From assembly GCF_030253575.1 (NCBI RefSeq), contig NC_080560.1:13678001-13742000 (forward strand): DNA of 64,000 bases, in the 5' to 3' direction. A program made the translations under genes and the position numbers. Positions 1 through 11,159 of this stretch are shown piece by piece (within the stretch, counting starts at the first letter, position 1; every line of letters starts with the position of its first letter). The notes beneath the pieces were generated by a model. The model worked only from the letters and a program-made list of their open reading frames with translations, did no database searches and was not told the DNA's origin. Source of the stretch: Rhododendron vialii. Its lineage: Eukaryota > Streptophyta > Magnoliopsida > Ericales > Ericaceae.

Positions 1-15
1 CACATATATTTTTGT

Positions 16-293
16 AGGGCTTATATTGGCCTCCCACAAAATAATCCAAACCTCTCATTTTTTTAAAAATATTTTTTGGAAAGTTATTGTAAAAAATCAA
101 CTCCAAAAAATATCGGTAAGGGCTTTCTCAGAAATCGTAGGACGAATCAGAATGAATCAGAATGATTCGTCCTACGATTTCTGAGAAAGCCCTCACTGAT
201 ATCTGTTGAAGCTGATTTCTTATACAAACCCTCCTAAAAATATTTTCAAAAAGATTAGCGGTTCAGATCATTTTAGCGGACCCCACAAAAATA
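16..293. mobile_element. Foldback (long inverted repeat) MITE-like element
   Basis: The two halves are reverse complements of each other over most of their length. At the centre, 119-148 and 164-193 are perfect 30-bp inverted arms around a 15-bp loop. The outer arms (about 16-118 and 194-293) are more diverged but still alignable. There is no coding potential. Superfamily is not assignable because no target duplication is clear. Confidence 0.6.
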
Positions 294-429
294 TATGCGC
301 CAAATATGTGAAAAACATCTGTACAAGTAGCTAGCATGGTTGCTTGTTTTTGTGATAAGAAAAACTGACGTCGTTTTGAATGAAGAAAAAATTTATTTAA
401 CTTTTTATAAGCGTGCCAAGTTCTTACCA

Positions 430-727
430 GGAAATTCGGATCTTTCAGTGACAACCTTACGCTTGTCACCAAAATTTGCCTTCGGTGACAAATTTTTAGA
501 CCTTTCAGTGACAACTTTACACTTGTCACCAAAACTTGTCTTTAGTGACAAATTTTCTGTCACCAAATCCCCTCATTATTTGGCACCCCAAGGCCTGGTT
601 ACCCAAAGGTTTTCAGTGACAAGTAGTCAAATTGTTTGTCACCATTGAGTATATTCCGTGACAACACCATTTTTTTGTCACCAAATGGTGTCAAAAGGTG
701 TCACTATTGGTGTTTTTTGTTGTAGTG
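430..727. mobile_element. CACTA (En/Spm) 3' end fragment
   Basis: The segment repeats GTGACAA and TTGTCACC blocks in both orientations, like CACTA subterminal repeats. It ends TTTTGTTGTAGTG at 715-727, the reverse complement of a CACTACAACAAAA terminus. The matching 5' end was not found in the window, so this is a fragment or the edge of an element that starts earlier. Confidence 0.5.
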
Positions 728-978
728 GTGGGGAAAAAGTCGTGCATGATATATATACTAATTTTTGATTACCACGTGTTCGGGTCAACTTGCGTAGTTG
801 CGCACACCTGAACTAATTTTGCAATGTGTGTTGGACGAGCAGGGTATATAGAAATAGAACGCAAATACCGACCGTGGGAGAAAAAAATTTGTACGGGCAA
901 AGTTTCTTTTGTTAGCTTCATTATACCTAGAACTACTGCTAGTCTCGAAAAGAATATGTGGATGTGCCCAAACCAACA

Positions 979-1221
979 ACTCCCTCCGTCCCTATACTTT
1001 TGTCACTCGTTCTATTCCAACCGAATAAAAAACTTATTATAACTTTTAATTGGTAATACAGTTTGTATGTAATATGAATATTATTTGATAGATCTCAATG
1101 AGATCTTTTAAACGATGGTTTTAAAATCAGCTAAAAAAATTATGGATTGCAACATATAATTAATTGAAAAGTAGTACAGACTCCCAAAAGGGACTAAAGA
1201 ATAATTGGGACGGAGGGAGTA
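979..1221. mobile_element. Stowaway-type MITE (Tc1/mariner)
   Basis: It starts ACTCCCTCCGTCCC and ends GGGACGGAGGGAGTA, the classic plant Stowaway termini. The 3' TA target dinucleotide is present and the 5' one is degenerate (AA). It is short, AT-rich and has no transposase. Confidence 0.75.
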
Positions 1222-1631
1222 ACTAATACCCAAAGGCTCAGTTTGGATGACAAGAATCTTGAGGAGAAATGGGAATGTGACACCATACTTCTATGATTTT
1301 GACGTTTGGAAAGAACATGAATAGGACTGTGATGCTACACTCTCAGGATTCTCATGTTTGAGAGAGACAAGAATAGGATTGTGATTCTCGACGACACATC
1401 CGACCAGGAATCACATTATCAAATTGAGTGAGAATCTGATCTCTTCCCTACCCCATGGGAATCTTAGATTCCTGGCTTAATCAATAAAAAAAATGAAATA
1501 TTGACTTTGATAAGATTTCAAAAAAATTGATTCCTACATAAGATTACTGAATTAATCCAAGCAGTAGAATGAAATTATTTCAAGTATTGTATTTCTAGGA
1601 ATTTGATTTCTAGTAAATCATATTCATATTT

Positions 1632-3993
1632 CACTACAAGAAATTACACAATTGCCGACTAAAATTCCCGACTAAACTAAATTTAGTCGCCAATTATTGA
1701 ACAATTGCCGACTAAAATTATTTAGTCGGGAAATAATTATGTTTGCCGACTAAAATTAGTTTTAGTCGGGAAATAATAATGTTTGCCGACTAGTAAATAA
1801 ATTTAGTCGGAGAATATCAATTTTCTCCCCGAATTTAAAAACCAATTAATGAAAACGATTTCCCGACTAAACCATTTAGTAGGGAATATTAATATTTGCC
1901 GACTAACATTATATTTAGTCGGCGAATATCAATTTTTTTCTAAAATTTAAAAAATTAAATAACGAAAAAAATTTGCCGACTAAATAATTTAGTAGGGAAT
2001 ATTAATATTGGCCGACTAAAATACATTTAGTCGGCGAATGTGTATTTTTTTCCTAAATTTAAAAAATTAAAGAATATTAATATTTACCGACTAAAATACA
2101 TTTAGTCGGCGAATATCTATTTTTTCCTAAATTTAAAAAATTAATGAAGGAAAAAACATTTCCCGACTAAATAATTTAGTAGGGAATATTAATATTTGCC
2201 GACTAAAATTACATTTAGTCGGCAAATATCTATTTTTTTGCAAATTTTAAAAATTAATAAATGAAAAACATTTTCCAACTAAATAATTTAAATAATTTAG
2301 TAGGGAATAGAAATATTTGCTGACTAAAATTACATTTGGTTGGGGAATATCAATTTTTCCTCTCTTTGAAACAAAATTTCAAGAAAATCAATATTTGTTT
2401 CAACGACATCGATCACACGATGAAACCTTCCCGATCGAAACCGTTCAATTTTTTTTCCTTCTTAATCATAAGATTTCTGTAAATTTTTTGCTCGATTGGG
2501 TTAAGGAAAGCTGTTTATCGGCACACAAATTGTTAATTAAAAAGAATATTATTGTCTGATCAAATATCTATTCAAATAGAGTTAACTTCATTCTTGGTAT
2601 GAATGATTAACTTCATTCTTGGTACAAATGATCTAATTTGTATTACGTAAAAGATAGATGATTTGGATTGCCAAATAAGGCCTCAGGCGGGGCTCGGTTA
2701 GTGCACTATAACACTTAAACGTCTCCGAATGCATTAAATATGTTTTTGATTATGTGGTCGCTGATATCGAATGGTCTTTGATTTTGGTGACGATGCTATA
2801 ATTGGTAAAGACGTGAAATCCTAACGGTTCAGATCGAGTATTACAAAAAATTACTCGGCAGTTATGTTTACAATCTATGCTTTTTTTTATTTACTTGATG
2901 ATAGTCAACTAAGTCTTATGTTGCACTCATTGTTACAAAAGCCACACGACCACGAGAAAAATATTACGATCGAGACTGTTCATTTTGCTACGCTCGGTGA
3001 ATAATTCATTCTCATAAATTTGCGGCTCGATTAGGTTTAGAAAACCCCTTTATAGAAAAAGACAAAAAAAACCCTTTATTGAGACACGAACTCATTAGAA
3101 TAAATAGTATTTTCATGCAATCAATTGTCTAATAAAAAACAATCAACTATAATCTCGGTAAGAATTATCGTTTAAACCATATTTAATAAAAACAAAAGAT
3201 AAGATGGTTTTAACCGGGGGAAAAAGGACCTCAAAGTGGGGTTTGGGTGATAATGTTCGAATTTGTGCATTGAAGAAATAGGTTCTGTTTGTGAATGTGT
3301 GATTGAAATAATTCTCTTTTAGTGTGTGTAAGTTCTAAAAAAGATTATGAACTGCAGTAATGAGTTTTTTTTTTTTTTTTAAGAAAGTAAATTTAAAGAA
3401 AAGATAAAAAAAAAGTAAATTTAAAAGCTTATCAAAGAAAAAAAGTAAAGGTAAAACAGACGAAACTAAATAGTATAAATATTTTTATTACTGAAAAGTA
3501 AACCAAGTACAGCAGTGGTCGAGTGGTCAGGTGCGCGTGTGATGAAGGCGGAGGTCTCAGGTTCGAGACCTGGAAGTGCCATATTCCCATCAAATGAATT
3601 GGGTGGGAAAGGCAAATATATCTCAAAAATGGAAATGAAAATTTTTCACTTTGGTCCCCTGATTTTTTCGTAATGACATTTGATGCCACAATAATTATTA
3701 TTGCCGACTAAATATTTAGTCGGCAAAAGTTAATTATAATTGCCGACTAAATATTTAGTCGGCAAAAAGTTAATTTTTGCCGACTAAAATAGAAACCCCG
3801 ACCAAGTTTTTTAGTCGCTAAAACCATACATTAGCCGACTAAACCTTATTTAGTCGGCAATTACATTTGCCGACTGTCATTCTCCGACTAATTTGCCGAC
3901 TAAATTATTTAGTCGGGAAAACCCTTTGGCGACTAAAAAGTGGACATTTGGCGACTAAAACGTTAGTCGGGAATGGTGTAATTTGTTGTAGTG
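1632..3993. mobile_element. Complete non-autonomous CACTA (En/Spm) transposon
   Basis: The element begins CACTACAAGAAATTACAC and ends with the reverse complement of CACTACAACAAATTACAC. It is flanked by TTT at 1629-1631 and TTT at 3994-3996, matching the 3-bp target duplication of CACTA elements. Both ends carry many inverted subterminal repeats built on GCCGACTAAA and TTTAGTCGGC (about 1650-2350 and 3700-3980). The middle (2400-3690) has no open frame that looks like transposase, so it must rely on transposase made elsewhere. Confidence 0.9.
3512..3600 (+). mobile_element. tRNA-derived SINE head inside the CACTA element
   Basis: A box-A-like stretch TGGTCGAGTGGTCAGG (3516-3531) is followed by a box-B-like GGTTCGAGACC (3560-3570), the internal RNA polymerase III promoter of tRNA-derived SINEs. 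It cannot fold as a complete tRNA gene. Its 3' limit is unclear, running into A-rich sequence after about 3610. Confidence 0.55.
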
Positions 3994-4223
3994 TTTCCAC
4001 TCAATAAAATTTCTAGAAATTTGATACTTAATAATCACATTTCTATTTCTACTGAAAATTTCGGTCATCAGACTTGAAAATTGAAAAGCAATAGAATATC
4101 TATTTGGGAAACAACCAACCTTCTATTCCTAGAGAATATTTAGCTTGTTACCCAAACATAGAAAAATTAAAGGTTCTGGATTGAGCTAGCCTCTCCAACC
4201 AATGAAAATGGACTGCATCGTCT

Positions 4224-4564
4224 AGTTTGCCCATTTGTATGTGGACTTTTTCTGGGTCCACTTTGATGATCCAAAATGTTCACATATTTTAGAGTTCGTT
4301 GAGAACATCAACTACACTAAAAATCAAGTTGACCATATATGGCTTAATATGATTTTGAAAGACATTTGTCTTAGACTATAATAAGAATACAATACCATAG
4401 CCCATTTAATCCATTTATATCAAGAAAAATGCATTATGAAATTATATTAAACCATATCCGATCAACTTGATTTCTGGGTGTGACAAATGTTTCCGATGAA
4501 CTCTAAAATATGAACGATTTGAATCGTTTAACTAAGTCCGGAAAAGGCCCAAAATGGGCAAACT
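4224..4564. mobile_element. Foldback MITE with long arms
   Basis: AGTTTGCCCATTT at 4224 is matched by AAATGGGCAAACT ending at 4564. The inverted similarity continues inwards through TATTTTAGAGTTC (left) and GAACTCTAAAATA (right), giving arms of roughly 140 bp. No coding sequence. Confidence 0.6.
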
Positions 4565-4567
<3 letters not shown>

Positions 4568-4628
<61 letters not shown>

Positions 4629-4634
4629 AGAGAC
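4568..4634. repeat. (GA)n microsatellite
   Basis: Nearly pure GA dinucleotide repeat of about 65 bp. Open frames in it on either strand are low-complexity artefacts. Confidence 0.95.
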
Positions 4635-4859
4635 TTTGGCAGGAAGAGCGAAAGGAGGGGAAGAGGTAGGACAATTATTTGGTTTGCCAGCATTCAAGTG
4701 AAATGCTACAGGTTAACATTTTCAGGACCATAAGTTACAAAAAAAAAAACATTTTCAGGACCACTTTGCACGAAACCCTTGTAAACAGATATAGTACTGT
4801 GAAACCAGGCATGCACGAGTTATAAAGAACCAGCACCGACTACTGATACCTGGTCCCCG

Positions 4860-4862
<3 letters not shown>

Positions 4863-4915
<53 letters not shown>

Positions 4916-4934
4916 CAGAGAGAGAGAGAGAGGT
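4863..4934. repeat. (GA)n microsatellite, interrupted
   Basis: GA repeat interrupted once by GGTCAGAG near 4912. Confidence 0.95.
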
Positions 4935-5050
4935 CAGTCATTTCTTTCTCACCCCATGAACTTACCATAGGTGATATATACTATGAAATTGGCTGACCAA
5001 AACATTTTGAGATATGACAGTACGTAATTGACATGCACCCTGCTAAATGA

Positions 5051-5286
5051 TACTCTCTCCGTCCCTATTTAATTGTTCATTATGGTTTTGCGTGCATTTT
5101 CGACGGTTTATATTTCTCGACCTATATTGTTAAAAATATGCAATATAGATCTTGTTTGATAGATCTCAATTTTTACTATAAGATAACGATTTCAAAAACA
5201 TAAAACATAATATATGTCGAGAGATATAAGCTGCTGAAAATGTACGCAAAATCATAGTGGACAATTAAATAGGGACGGAGAGAGTA
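5051..5286. mobile_element. Stowaway-type MITE
   Basis: It begins TACTCTCTCCGTCCCTATTT and ends AAATAGGGACGGAGAGAGTA, with TA at both borders. Inverted similarity extends through most of the element, including the TTTTGCGT / ACGCAAAA blocks, so the transcript would fold into one long hairpin. Confidence 0.85.
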
Positions 5287-5578
5287 CTACAATTAGACCA
5301 TGTTCGGTTTGGGGTTATGAGAAGGGTTTTTGAGAATAATGAATAGAAAGAGATAACTAAAGAAATTTATTAAAAATCGTGTCCAGAGATTTTGAGACCG
5401 TAAAACAATCAAGGCCTTAAATTTTTTGTATCGGTCTGGACACCTGAGTTATGAAAAAAAAAGTCTTCGTACAGCGGTAACAATCCTACTTGTAATTAAT
5501 ACGATGATAACACCAATAGTAGTACGTACGTGCTACTAGCCTAATAGCATTGATTATATATATATATATACACATATA

Positions 5579-5957
5579 CAGTCAGGATCAAGTCAGAAGG
5601 TGTGGACCGGAGCTCCTGTCCGCATCTCCCTATTTATCACATTTCCCGATTGAATTTCGATGATCCGAGCCGCTCAATGTGATCAGAATGTGATTTTAAG
5701 GGTACTCGCATGAAATCAGCAAACAAAAATGACCGGGAAGGGCTTGATCTGAGCAGTTTTTTTTGAGTTTTTTTTTGAACGGTTCAAAAAAAACTGCTCA
5801 AATCAAGCCTTTCCTGGTCATTTTTTTTGCTGATTTCTCGCGGGTACCCTTAAAATCACGTTCTGAACACATTGAATGGTTCGGATCATCGAAATTCAAT
5901 CGGGAAATGGGAGGTGCAGACAGGTGCGGACCGTAAAGGTGTGGACTTGATCCGGAT
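5579..5957. mobile_element. Mutator-like foldback MITE, family M1
   Basis: The arms include GTGTGGACC near each end, TTCAATCGGGAAAT / ATTTCCCGATTGAA, and a central inverted GAACGGTTC region near 5778. Related copies are at 31595-31953 and, with different ends, 29456-29833. The flanks are AT repeats, so the target duplication is ambiguous here. Confidence 0.7.
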
Positions 5958-6132
5958 ATATATACATATATCATGATCCTACATGTCATACAATCTCGAA
6001 TTCATAATGGCACATAATTGTCATATACTTGGTATCAATTATAACTTAAATGATATAAAAAGGAAATCAAGACTCCATCATCTAAGATATGACTCTTTAG
6101 ATCGATTTTTGAAATGGGCATGTGTAAATTAA

Positions 6133-6486
6133 CCCCGTTCGGCTAAATAAGTTATTTGGCTTATTTTTGTCCTTATTTAATGTTTTTTTGTATTTGTTAG
6201 TTTTTCGTCAATTTTTTGAGAATTATGACAAGAGGAATCTGAAAAGTAAAAAATTATGATCGAAATCCAAATATTTTTGAATAAAGAAGAAAAAATTGGC
6301 TTGTTGACTTATTTTTGTTTTTATTCAAAAAAATTAGGTTTCGATTGTAATTTTTTACTTTTTAGATTCATCTTGTCATGATAATGCAATAATCCTCAAA
6401 AATTGATTAAAAAACTAACAAATATGAAAAAAAAATTGAATAAGGACAAAAAAAATAAGCCAATTAACTTATTTAGTCGAACGGGG
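6133..6486. mobile_element. Tourist-like MITE with TAA target duplication
   Basis: Inverted ends CCCCGTTCGGCTAAATAAGT and ACTTATTTAGTCGAACGGGG are flanked on both sides by TAA (6130-6132 and 6487-6489), typical of PIF/Harbinger MITEs. The whole 354 bp is a near-complete inverted repeat. Confidence 0.8.
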
Positions 6487-6489
6487 TAA

Positions 6490-7045
6490 GTATGAAGTAC
6501 TAGCTACACATGAGTTGATAACAATATCAAGAGTTAAGTATGAGATGACGAATAGTAACTTACTCTACGTTTCCAAATGTACCCTCCAATTTATAAATTC
6601 AAACCTGCATTGCCGAGCCTGGTTGGACCCTCTCCAGCCTCTAGGCTTATGGATCAATTTGTTTCATATCAGAGAGCGGTGATGGAGACGACAGTATTCG
6701 AAGGACCAAACTTTTTACAACCAAAATGGGGGGATTAATTTTCGAAAAAACTGTGAATCGAATTAAGAAACTGAAGTTATTAGGTGGAGAGGGTCCAACA
6801 GTTATATAGTAACTAAAATGAAATGATAGTAGTAATTCATTCTATCCCCACATCTACCTCAGTTACCTTCCCTTCACCCTCTTTCTACTACTACAAAATA
6901 AGCTGAACACAAAAATTTCAAAAATAAACAAACAAAAAAAATCTAGGAATTAAGCAACAATTGCATGGTACTTGAGAATCCAAAGGCCACTCTCTAAAAG
7001 ATGGGTCAAGCTCCCCTGTGTCCATGTATTTGACCCTCCCCTTTA

Positions 7046-7048
<3 letters not shown>
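6490..7048. other. Upstream region of the zinc-finger gene
   Basis: No coding region or repeat is recognised. The last 100 bp are CT-rich, as is common in plant 5' untranslated regions. No convincing TATA box could be chosen. Confidence 0.4.

Positions 7049-7077
<29 letters not shown>
7049..7077. repeat. (CT)n tract in the probable 5' UTR of the zinc-finger gene
   Basis: A pure CT repeat about 140 bp upstream of the start codon on the coding strand, in a position typical of plant pyrimidine patches. Confidence 0.85.
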
Positions 7078-7079
<2 letters not shown>

Positions 7080-7219
7080 CATCCTCATTCTCCCCTCCTA
7101 GACCCCATTTTCCTCCACTCCAAGTTTAATTGTGCACCTCCCCTCTCACCTTTCTTTCCACCCATATCTCCTCCGCCTCTCGCCACCACAAACCACCACC
7201 ACCATCTCTCCTCCTCCCC

Positions 7220-7924
7220 ATGGAGAAGGAGACTCATGACTTCATGAACGTCGACTCCTTCTCCCAACTCCCTTTCATCCGCCCCACCCCCCTCAAAGAA
7301 CCCAAATCCACTAGCATTCGCCTCTTCGGCATCGAATTCGGCAACGACTCCGACTCCACCACCACCGTCTCTGCCGAAGCAAACGATGACAGCAACAACA
7401 GCAACAGCAACAACGGAGGAGGAGGAGGAGAGAGCGGCGACGGAAGCCGGAGGTTCGAGTGCCACTACTGCTGCCGAAACTTCCCCACTTCCCAAGCCCT
7501 AGGGGGCCACCAGAACGCCCACAAGAGAGAGCGCCAGCACGCCAAGCGGGCCCACCTCCACTCCACCATCGGCAGCCGATTCCCCGACCCACACATGTAC
7601 TACCGCCTTGCCGGCGGCTCCGCCGTAGCGCCGCCGCCTCCGCCGATGAGTTATCACTCGTGGGGTCCTAGTATTGCTGCCGCTAGCGCTAGCCCTAGGT
7701 TTTATGGGACTTACTCTTCCAATCATCATGCACCCATAAATGGGAGCCCTACGGGGTTTTGGCGAATCCCAGCCGTTCAAAGCTCGGCTGCCTTTAGTCG
7801 TGATCATGATCCGTTGCCGTTGGTTCGTAACGGTGAGTGGTTGAAGAAATCGACGGTGATCAGCGGGTCTGGTACTCAGAAGTCGAGCGTACAGGATCAT
7901 GTGAGTTTGGATCTTCATTTGTAG
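7220..7924 (+). CDS. ZFP8: C2H2 zinc-finger transcription factor, GIS/ZFP8 type
   Basis: Encodes 234 residues in one exon. Near the N terminus THDFMN.DSFSQLPFIRP (residues 5-22) is the signature block of the Arabidopsis GIS/GIS2/ZFP8 clade. The single zinc finger spans residues 79-101, with C81, C84, H97 and H101 and the plant QALGGH core. A basic HKRERQ stretch follows. The protein ends VSLDLHL, an EAR-type repression motif. Family members act in the nucleus and control trichome initiation under gibberellin and cytokinin signals; that role here is inferred. The frame is open upstream to 7130, but the ATG at 7220 is chosen because homology starts there. A poly-Asn/Ser/Gly linker (residues 55-73) and a Pro run are low complexity. 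It is intact, with no close neighbour gene. The exact orthologue within the GIS clade is not settled. Confidence 0.93.
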   Translation: MEKETHDFMNVDSFSQLPFIRPTPLKEPKSTSIRLFGIEFGNDSDSTTTVSAEANDDSNNSNSNNGGGGGESGDGSRRFECHYCCRNFPTSQALGGHQNAHKRERQHAKRAHLHSTIGSRFPDPHMYYRLAGGSAVAPPPPPMSYHSWGPSIAAASASPRFYGTYSSNHHAPINGSPTGFWRIPAVQSSAAFSRDHDPLPLVRNGEWLKKSTVISGSGTQKSSVQDHVSLDLHL

Positions 7925-8027
7925 TATATAATGTAGTAATTTTTTCGGATCAGGATATATGTATTATATGGTAATAATTAAGAGGTAAAAATTTATATTC
8001 TTGTGCTGGGAATGAGGCCCCGTTCTG
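7925..8027 (+). other. 3' flank of the zinc-finger gene
   Basis: AT-rich sequence after the TAG, with no strong AATAAA signal. Probably contains the 3' UTR. Confidence 0.35.
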
Positions 8028-8220
8028 CTGAAGGTTTTTTTGCTGAGCAAGAAAATTTTATTGATCTTAGAAAGTATATAAAAATTAAAAGGATCTCGGG
8101 CATATCGACAAAAAAAGCCACCCAAGAACCAACTCAAAGGAAGTAAAGAAGCCAACCGAAGCCCCACAAACAAGACCGAAAAAATGCACAACCTACGCCT
8201 ATAACCGAAATCAAAAGGGC
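8028..8220 (-). mobile_element. LINE/retroposon 3' tail fragment
   Basis: On the plus strand it begins with a T run followed by GCTGAGCAAGAAAATTTTATTGA-type sequence, which resembles the reverse complement of the 3' ends seen at 12791 and 35885. No reading frame of reverse transcriptase is present. No target duplication was found. Confidence 0.4.
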
Positions 8221-8995
8221 CAATATATCATCTTTAATTCAAAAAATAAGTACTTATTTCCCTTCGTGAAATGGGCCTGAGATGCTTCACCTAAGTTTTT
8301 ATTTATTTATTTATAAAACACATTACCACAAAATAAAGTGCTTCCATAAGCACAATTTCGTTAATTAAGCGGGTATAAACTATTTTAAAAATAATCCATC
8401 ATTATGGTTCATAATCTTAAAAATGCCATTATCGCTTCAATTTAGATGAATTTTGTGTGCTCGTTTCATGCTTGTGGATAATTTTCCACACCTTTACGAG
8501 CATAGGAAAATAATTTCCGATTTTATTTTTTTACAAAAAAACCCCATCTTGAAAAATGTGACAATTATATTGCCTTTTCTTGGTATTTTAGTTTCAAAGG
8601 AAAGGAGCAGAAAATACCCCACCTTTTTTCCTTCCTTACAAAGTCCAAATCCCTCTTATTTGAAATTCAATTATATATTTTAAATATTTCTTTTATCCAA
8701 GTCATATCATATAAAATTGGCCAATCAAAGAAGAGGAGCAGTCGAGAAATTTGTCGCTTTTATATCTTCAAAAACTCAAAACACGTGGGAGGAATATACT
8801 TTTATTGGCATTACTATACTCAAGAAAAAAAAAGTTTGGCATTATTATCAAACAAGGTATGTTTATAGTCTACTATAGATGAGGAGAGACACACGTGTGA
8901 GTATTGAAAACCTATGTTTTTTAGATTATGTAGACGGAGGGGATAATGAAAAAGTGTGTTTCCTTTCACTAGAATACAAATTAAAAGAAATTTAA
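8221..8995. other. No gene recognised
   Basis: AT-rich intergenic sequence. Short open frames have no recognisable similarity. Confidence 0.4.
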
Positions 8996-8997
8996 CC

Positions 8998-9208
8998 CTG
9001 GCCGGGTTGGTTTTGTGGTCAAGACCTGAGGCTTACTGCTAGGTCTCAAGTTTGAAACCTCTCACATGCTGTTATTTTCTTTGGGGTCGGCCCATACAGA
9101 ATTTTTCTCTGGCTGATCTAAATGGGAACCCTACAAGTGAGCGGTGAGATTAGTCTTCAAAAATTACTCCGCGGTGTGTGTAAGGTGACCATACACCTGA
9201 TTTATCAA
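8998..9208 (+). mobile_element. tRNA-derived SINE
   Basis: TTGGTTTTGTGGTCAAG (9007-9023) fits box A and CAAGTTTGAAACCT (9047-9060) fits box B, at the spacing of a pol III promoter. The body runs to about 9208 and is followed by A-rich sequence. It is not a foldable tRNA. Confidence 0.6.
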
Positions 9209-9688
9209 GAATTAAAAGAAAATTTTCCATGGCGTGCCTGAATTATTAATTTGTGAAAGAACTCCGCCAGTTTCTCCGTGGTATTTGTAAAAAATGTCAA
9301 TGTAATGCCTGTATATAATATTCCATTCCATATGGGGTAACTTCAATATTTTTGAAATTAGGAGTCCTACTGGGTAGTTTTTAATTGGTTGCATTGCACA
9401 GAATCATATATATTTTTTCCCATCTCTTATTAAAAAAAGGAATTAATTTTCACACTTTTTTTTTATATTTACGTTTTATTTTTCGTTTTTTAGGTTGAAA
9501 GTGTATGTATTTTTTATTTTTTATTTTTTTATTTTTGAGAAGAATGTGTTATCGAGGGAAACGGAAACACTATTTTTCACCTTCATGTTCCTAACAATAA
9601 TAACTTGCTCCTATATGAAAACTTAAAAGATGATAGTAGTTTCGAAAACTGTTATCCTGTAGTATTTGTGTGCATGTGTTAACATTAA

Positions 9689-9691
<3 letters not shown>

Positions 9692-9731
<40 letters not shown>
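9692..9731. repeat. (GA)n microsatellite
   Basis: About 40 bp of pure GA repeat. Confidence 0.95.
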
Positions 9732-9732
<1 letters not shown>

Positions 9733-9834
9733 ATCAGTTATGACATGGGCGATAGAGCAAATCATGTTGGCAGATTTATACCCACTAAACTAATCAATAA
9801 CGAATCAATTCATTAATTCCAAGATGCAAATATC

Positions 9835-10415
9835 CCCCCTAAAGTCTCGAGAGAGAGCTCTAGAGAGAGAAATAGAGCTGGGCAGTTGGGTTTCTCCTCC
9901 CAACCCCGCCGCCCTCCCTTTCCATTTTCCCCCCTCCCTTTTTTCCCCTCAGTTCTCTTCCTTCTTCCTCATCTCTCTGTCCCTCTTCTGCTCTAACCTC
10001 TCTCTCTCCTCTGGTCTCTTCTCCGACCCCCATGGTTGTGATTCGGTTGAAACTCTCTTCTTAGGGAGGGAGATCTTCCCTCACCCATCATTTTTGGACT
10101 CGGGAGTCCTAGATCTGGGGAACCGGGTTTGGGTTTTGGCTCTTGACCTGATCGTTCTTGGCGACAGGTTTTTGAGCTCTCCAACGGCATCGATGGTGGC
10201 ATCTCCAGCGGATCCGATGGTGTTCTGGTTAGATCTGGTCCACCCTCCTTCACGAGTGTGTCTGGTGGGTTTGACTTCGGCGCTGATTTGTTACGGCTTT
10301 TCTTTGTTTTGTTTGTTGAACTTTTTTTATTTTTTCGGATCGATGGAGTTCCAGTTCTTTGTATTTTGATTGTTATATATAAATCGAGTTTAATTCTGAA
10401 AAAAGAAAGAAAGAT
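9835..10415 (+). mobile_element. Unclassified retroposon, plus-strand copy
   Basis: The segment has a CT-rich leader, a conserved core (about 10030-10220) and an A-rich end. The core is clearly similar to the reverse strand of 36170-36360; both contain CATCATTTTTGGACTC followed by a CTAGATCT-like block. The open frame through it is pyrimidine-biased and carries no domain. It may be an internally deleted LINE, joining 5' and 3' untranslated parts. Confidence 0.45.
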
Positions 10416-10419
10416 GCAA

Positions 10420-11159
10420 CCTGCCCTCAGACCCCTTAATTAGGTATAGGAGGCAGCCCTGAGGTAAAGCTCAAGAGGCAGTCGCCTGAGATTTCCTAAA
10501 AAAATGTTCAAATTATGCTATACCAAATTATTTTTAGCACAGTACCATCCGATATTAAAGCTTATTAAGCATATGAGCCAAAAAAGAAAATTTTGAGCCG
10601 ATTGTTTGAAAATTCGTGTTAGACCTCTAAAATGTCAGAACCAGCCTAGTTAAGCATATAAATTATTTAACTTGAATAACTGATTGAATCTATATGGAAT
10701 AGATACATACCTCTAGATCTCCATTTGATTACAGATTTTGTTTGATTCAACGAATACCCACCTCTTAGCAAATACTCCTCGGATGAAACGGAAAAACTCC
10801 TCGAATAAATCCACGGATGAATACTTTGCGAATGATTTCACAGATCGAACGAAAAGCTCCATGAATAACACCATAGATAACAAACGAATAACTCTCACTT
10901 AGCAATCCACTAAACCCAACCCAAAACGATGTTGCATGCCTGTTCGGTGGAAGTTCACCGACTTTGTAGTGTTTTCGTAACAGTAGTAGTAGCTTCTTAA
11001 CCCTATATGTTTTCATCTAGCTGTGCACATAAACAAGGCTGACCCAGAGATCAAAATTAAGATGAAACTTGTAGTAATAAGCCAGTTAATTAATTATCTT
11101 TTCACTTGGATGTTCGATTAAATTAATTTTTATTTGACAATTCCTATAGAATTAGGCAA
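10420..11159. other. No gene recognised
   Basis: AT-rich intergenic DNA without a recognisable gene or repeat. Confidence 0.4.

Larger units (their letters stand above)
1236..4160. mobile_element. Possible outer TIR element holding the CACTA insertion
   Basis: GTTTGGATGACAAG near 1236 and the reverse complement of CTTGTTACCCAAAC near 4145 give imperfect terminal inverted repeats. The remaining internal sequence on both sides of the CACTA element is similar AT-rich DNA. Without the CACTA insert it would be about 0.56 kb. No target duplication could be fixed, so this is tentative. Confidence 0.3.

Noticed and set aside
4503..4701. ORFs with RERERE or LSLSLS runs
   Set aside because: These are translations of the GA/CT microsatellite. 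The same applies at 48195-48464 and 25777-26229.
7085..7918. Several long antisense and out-of-frame ORFs over the zinc-finger gene
   Set aside because: They are shadows of the GC-rich coding exon, with Gly/Val/Arg bias and no domains.
9824..10369. A 181-codon open frame on the plus strand
   Set aside because: It lies in a CT-rich retroposon copy, has no domain, and its strong Ser/Leu/Phe/Pro bias follows from base composition.
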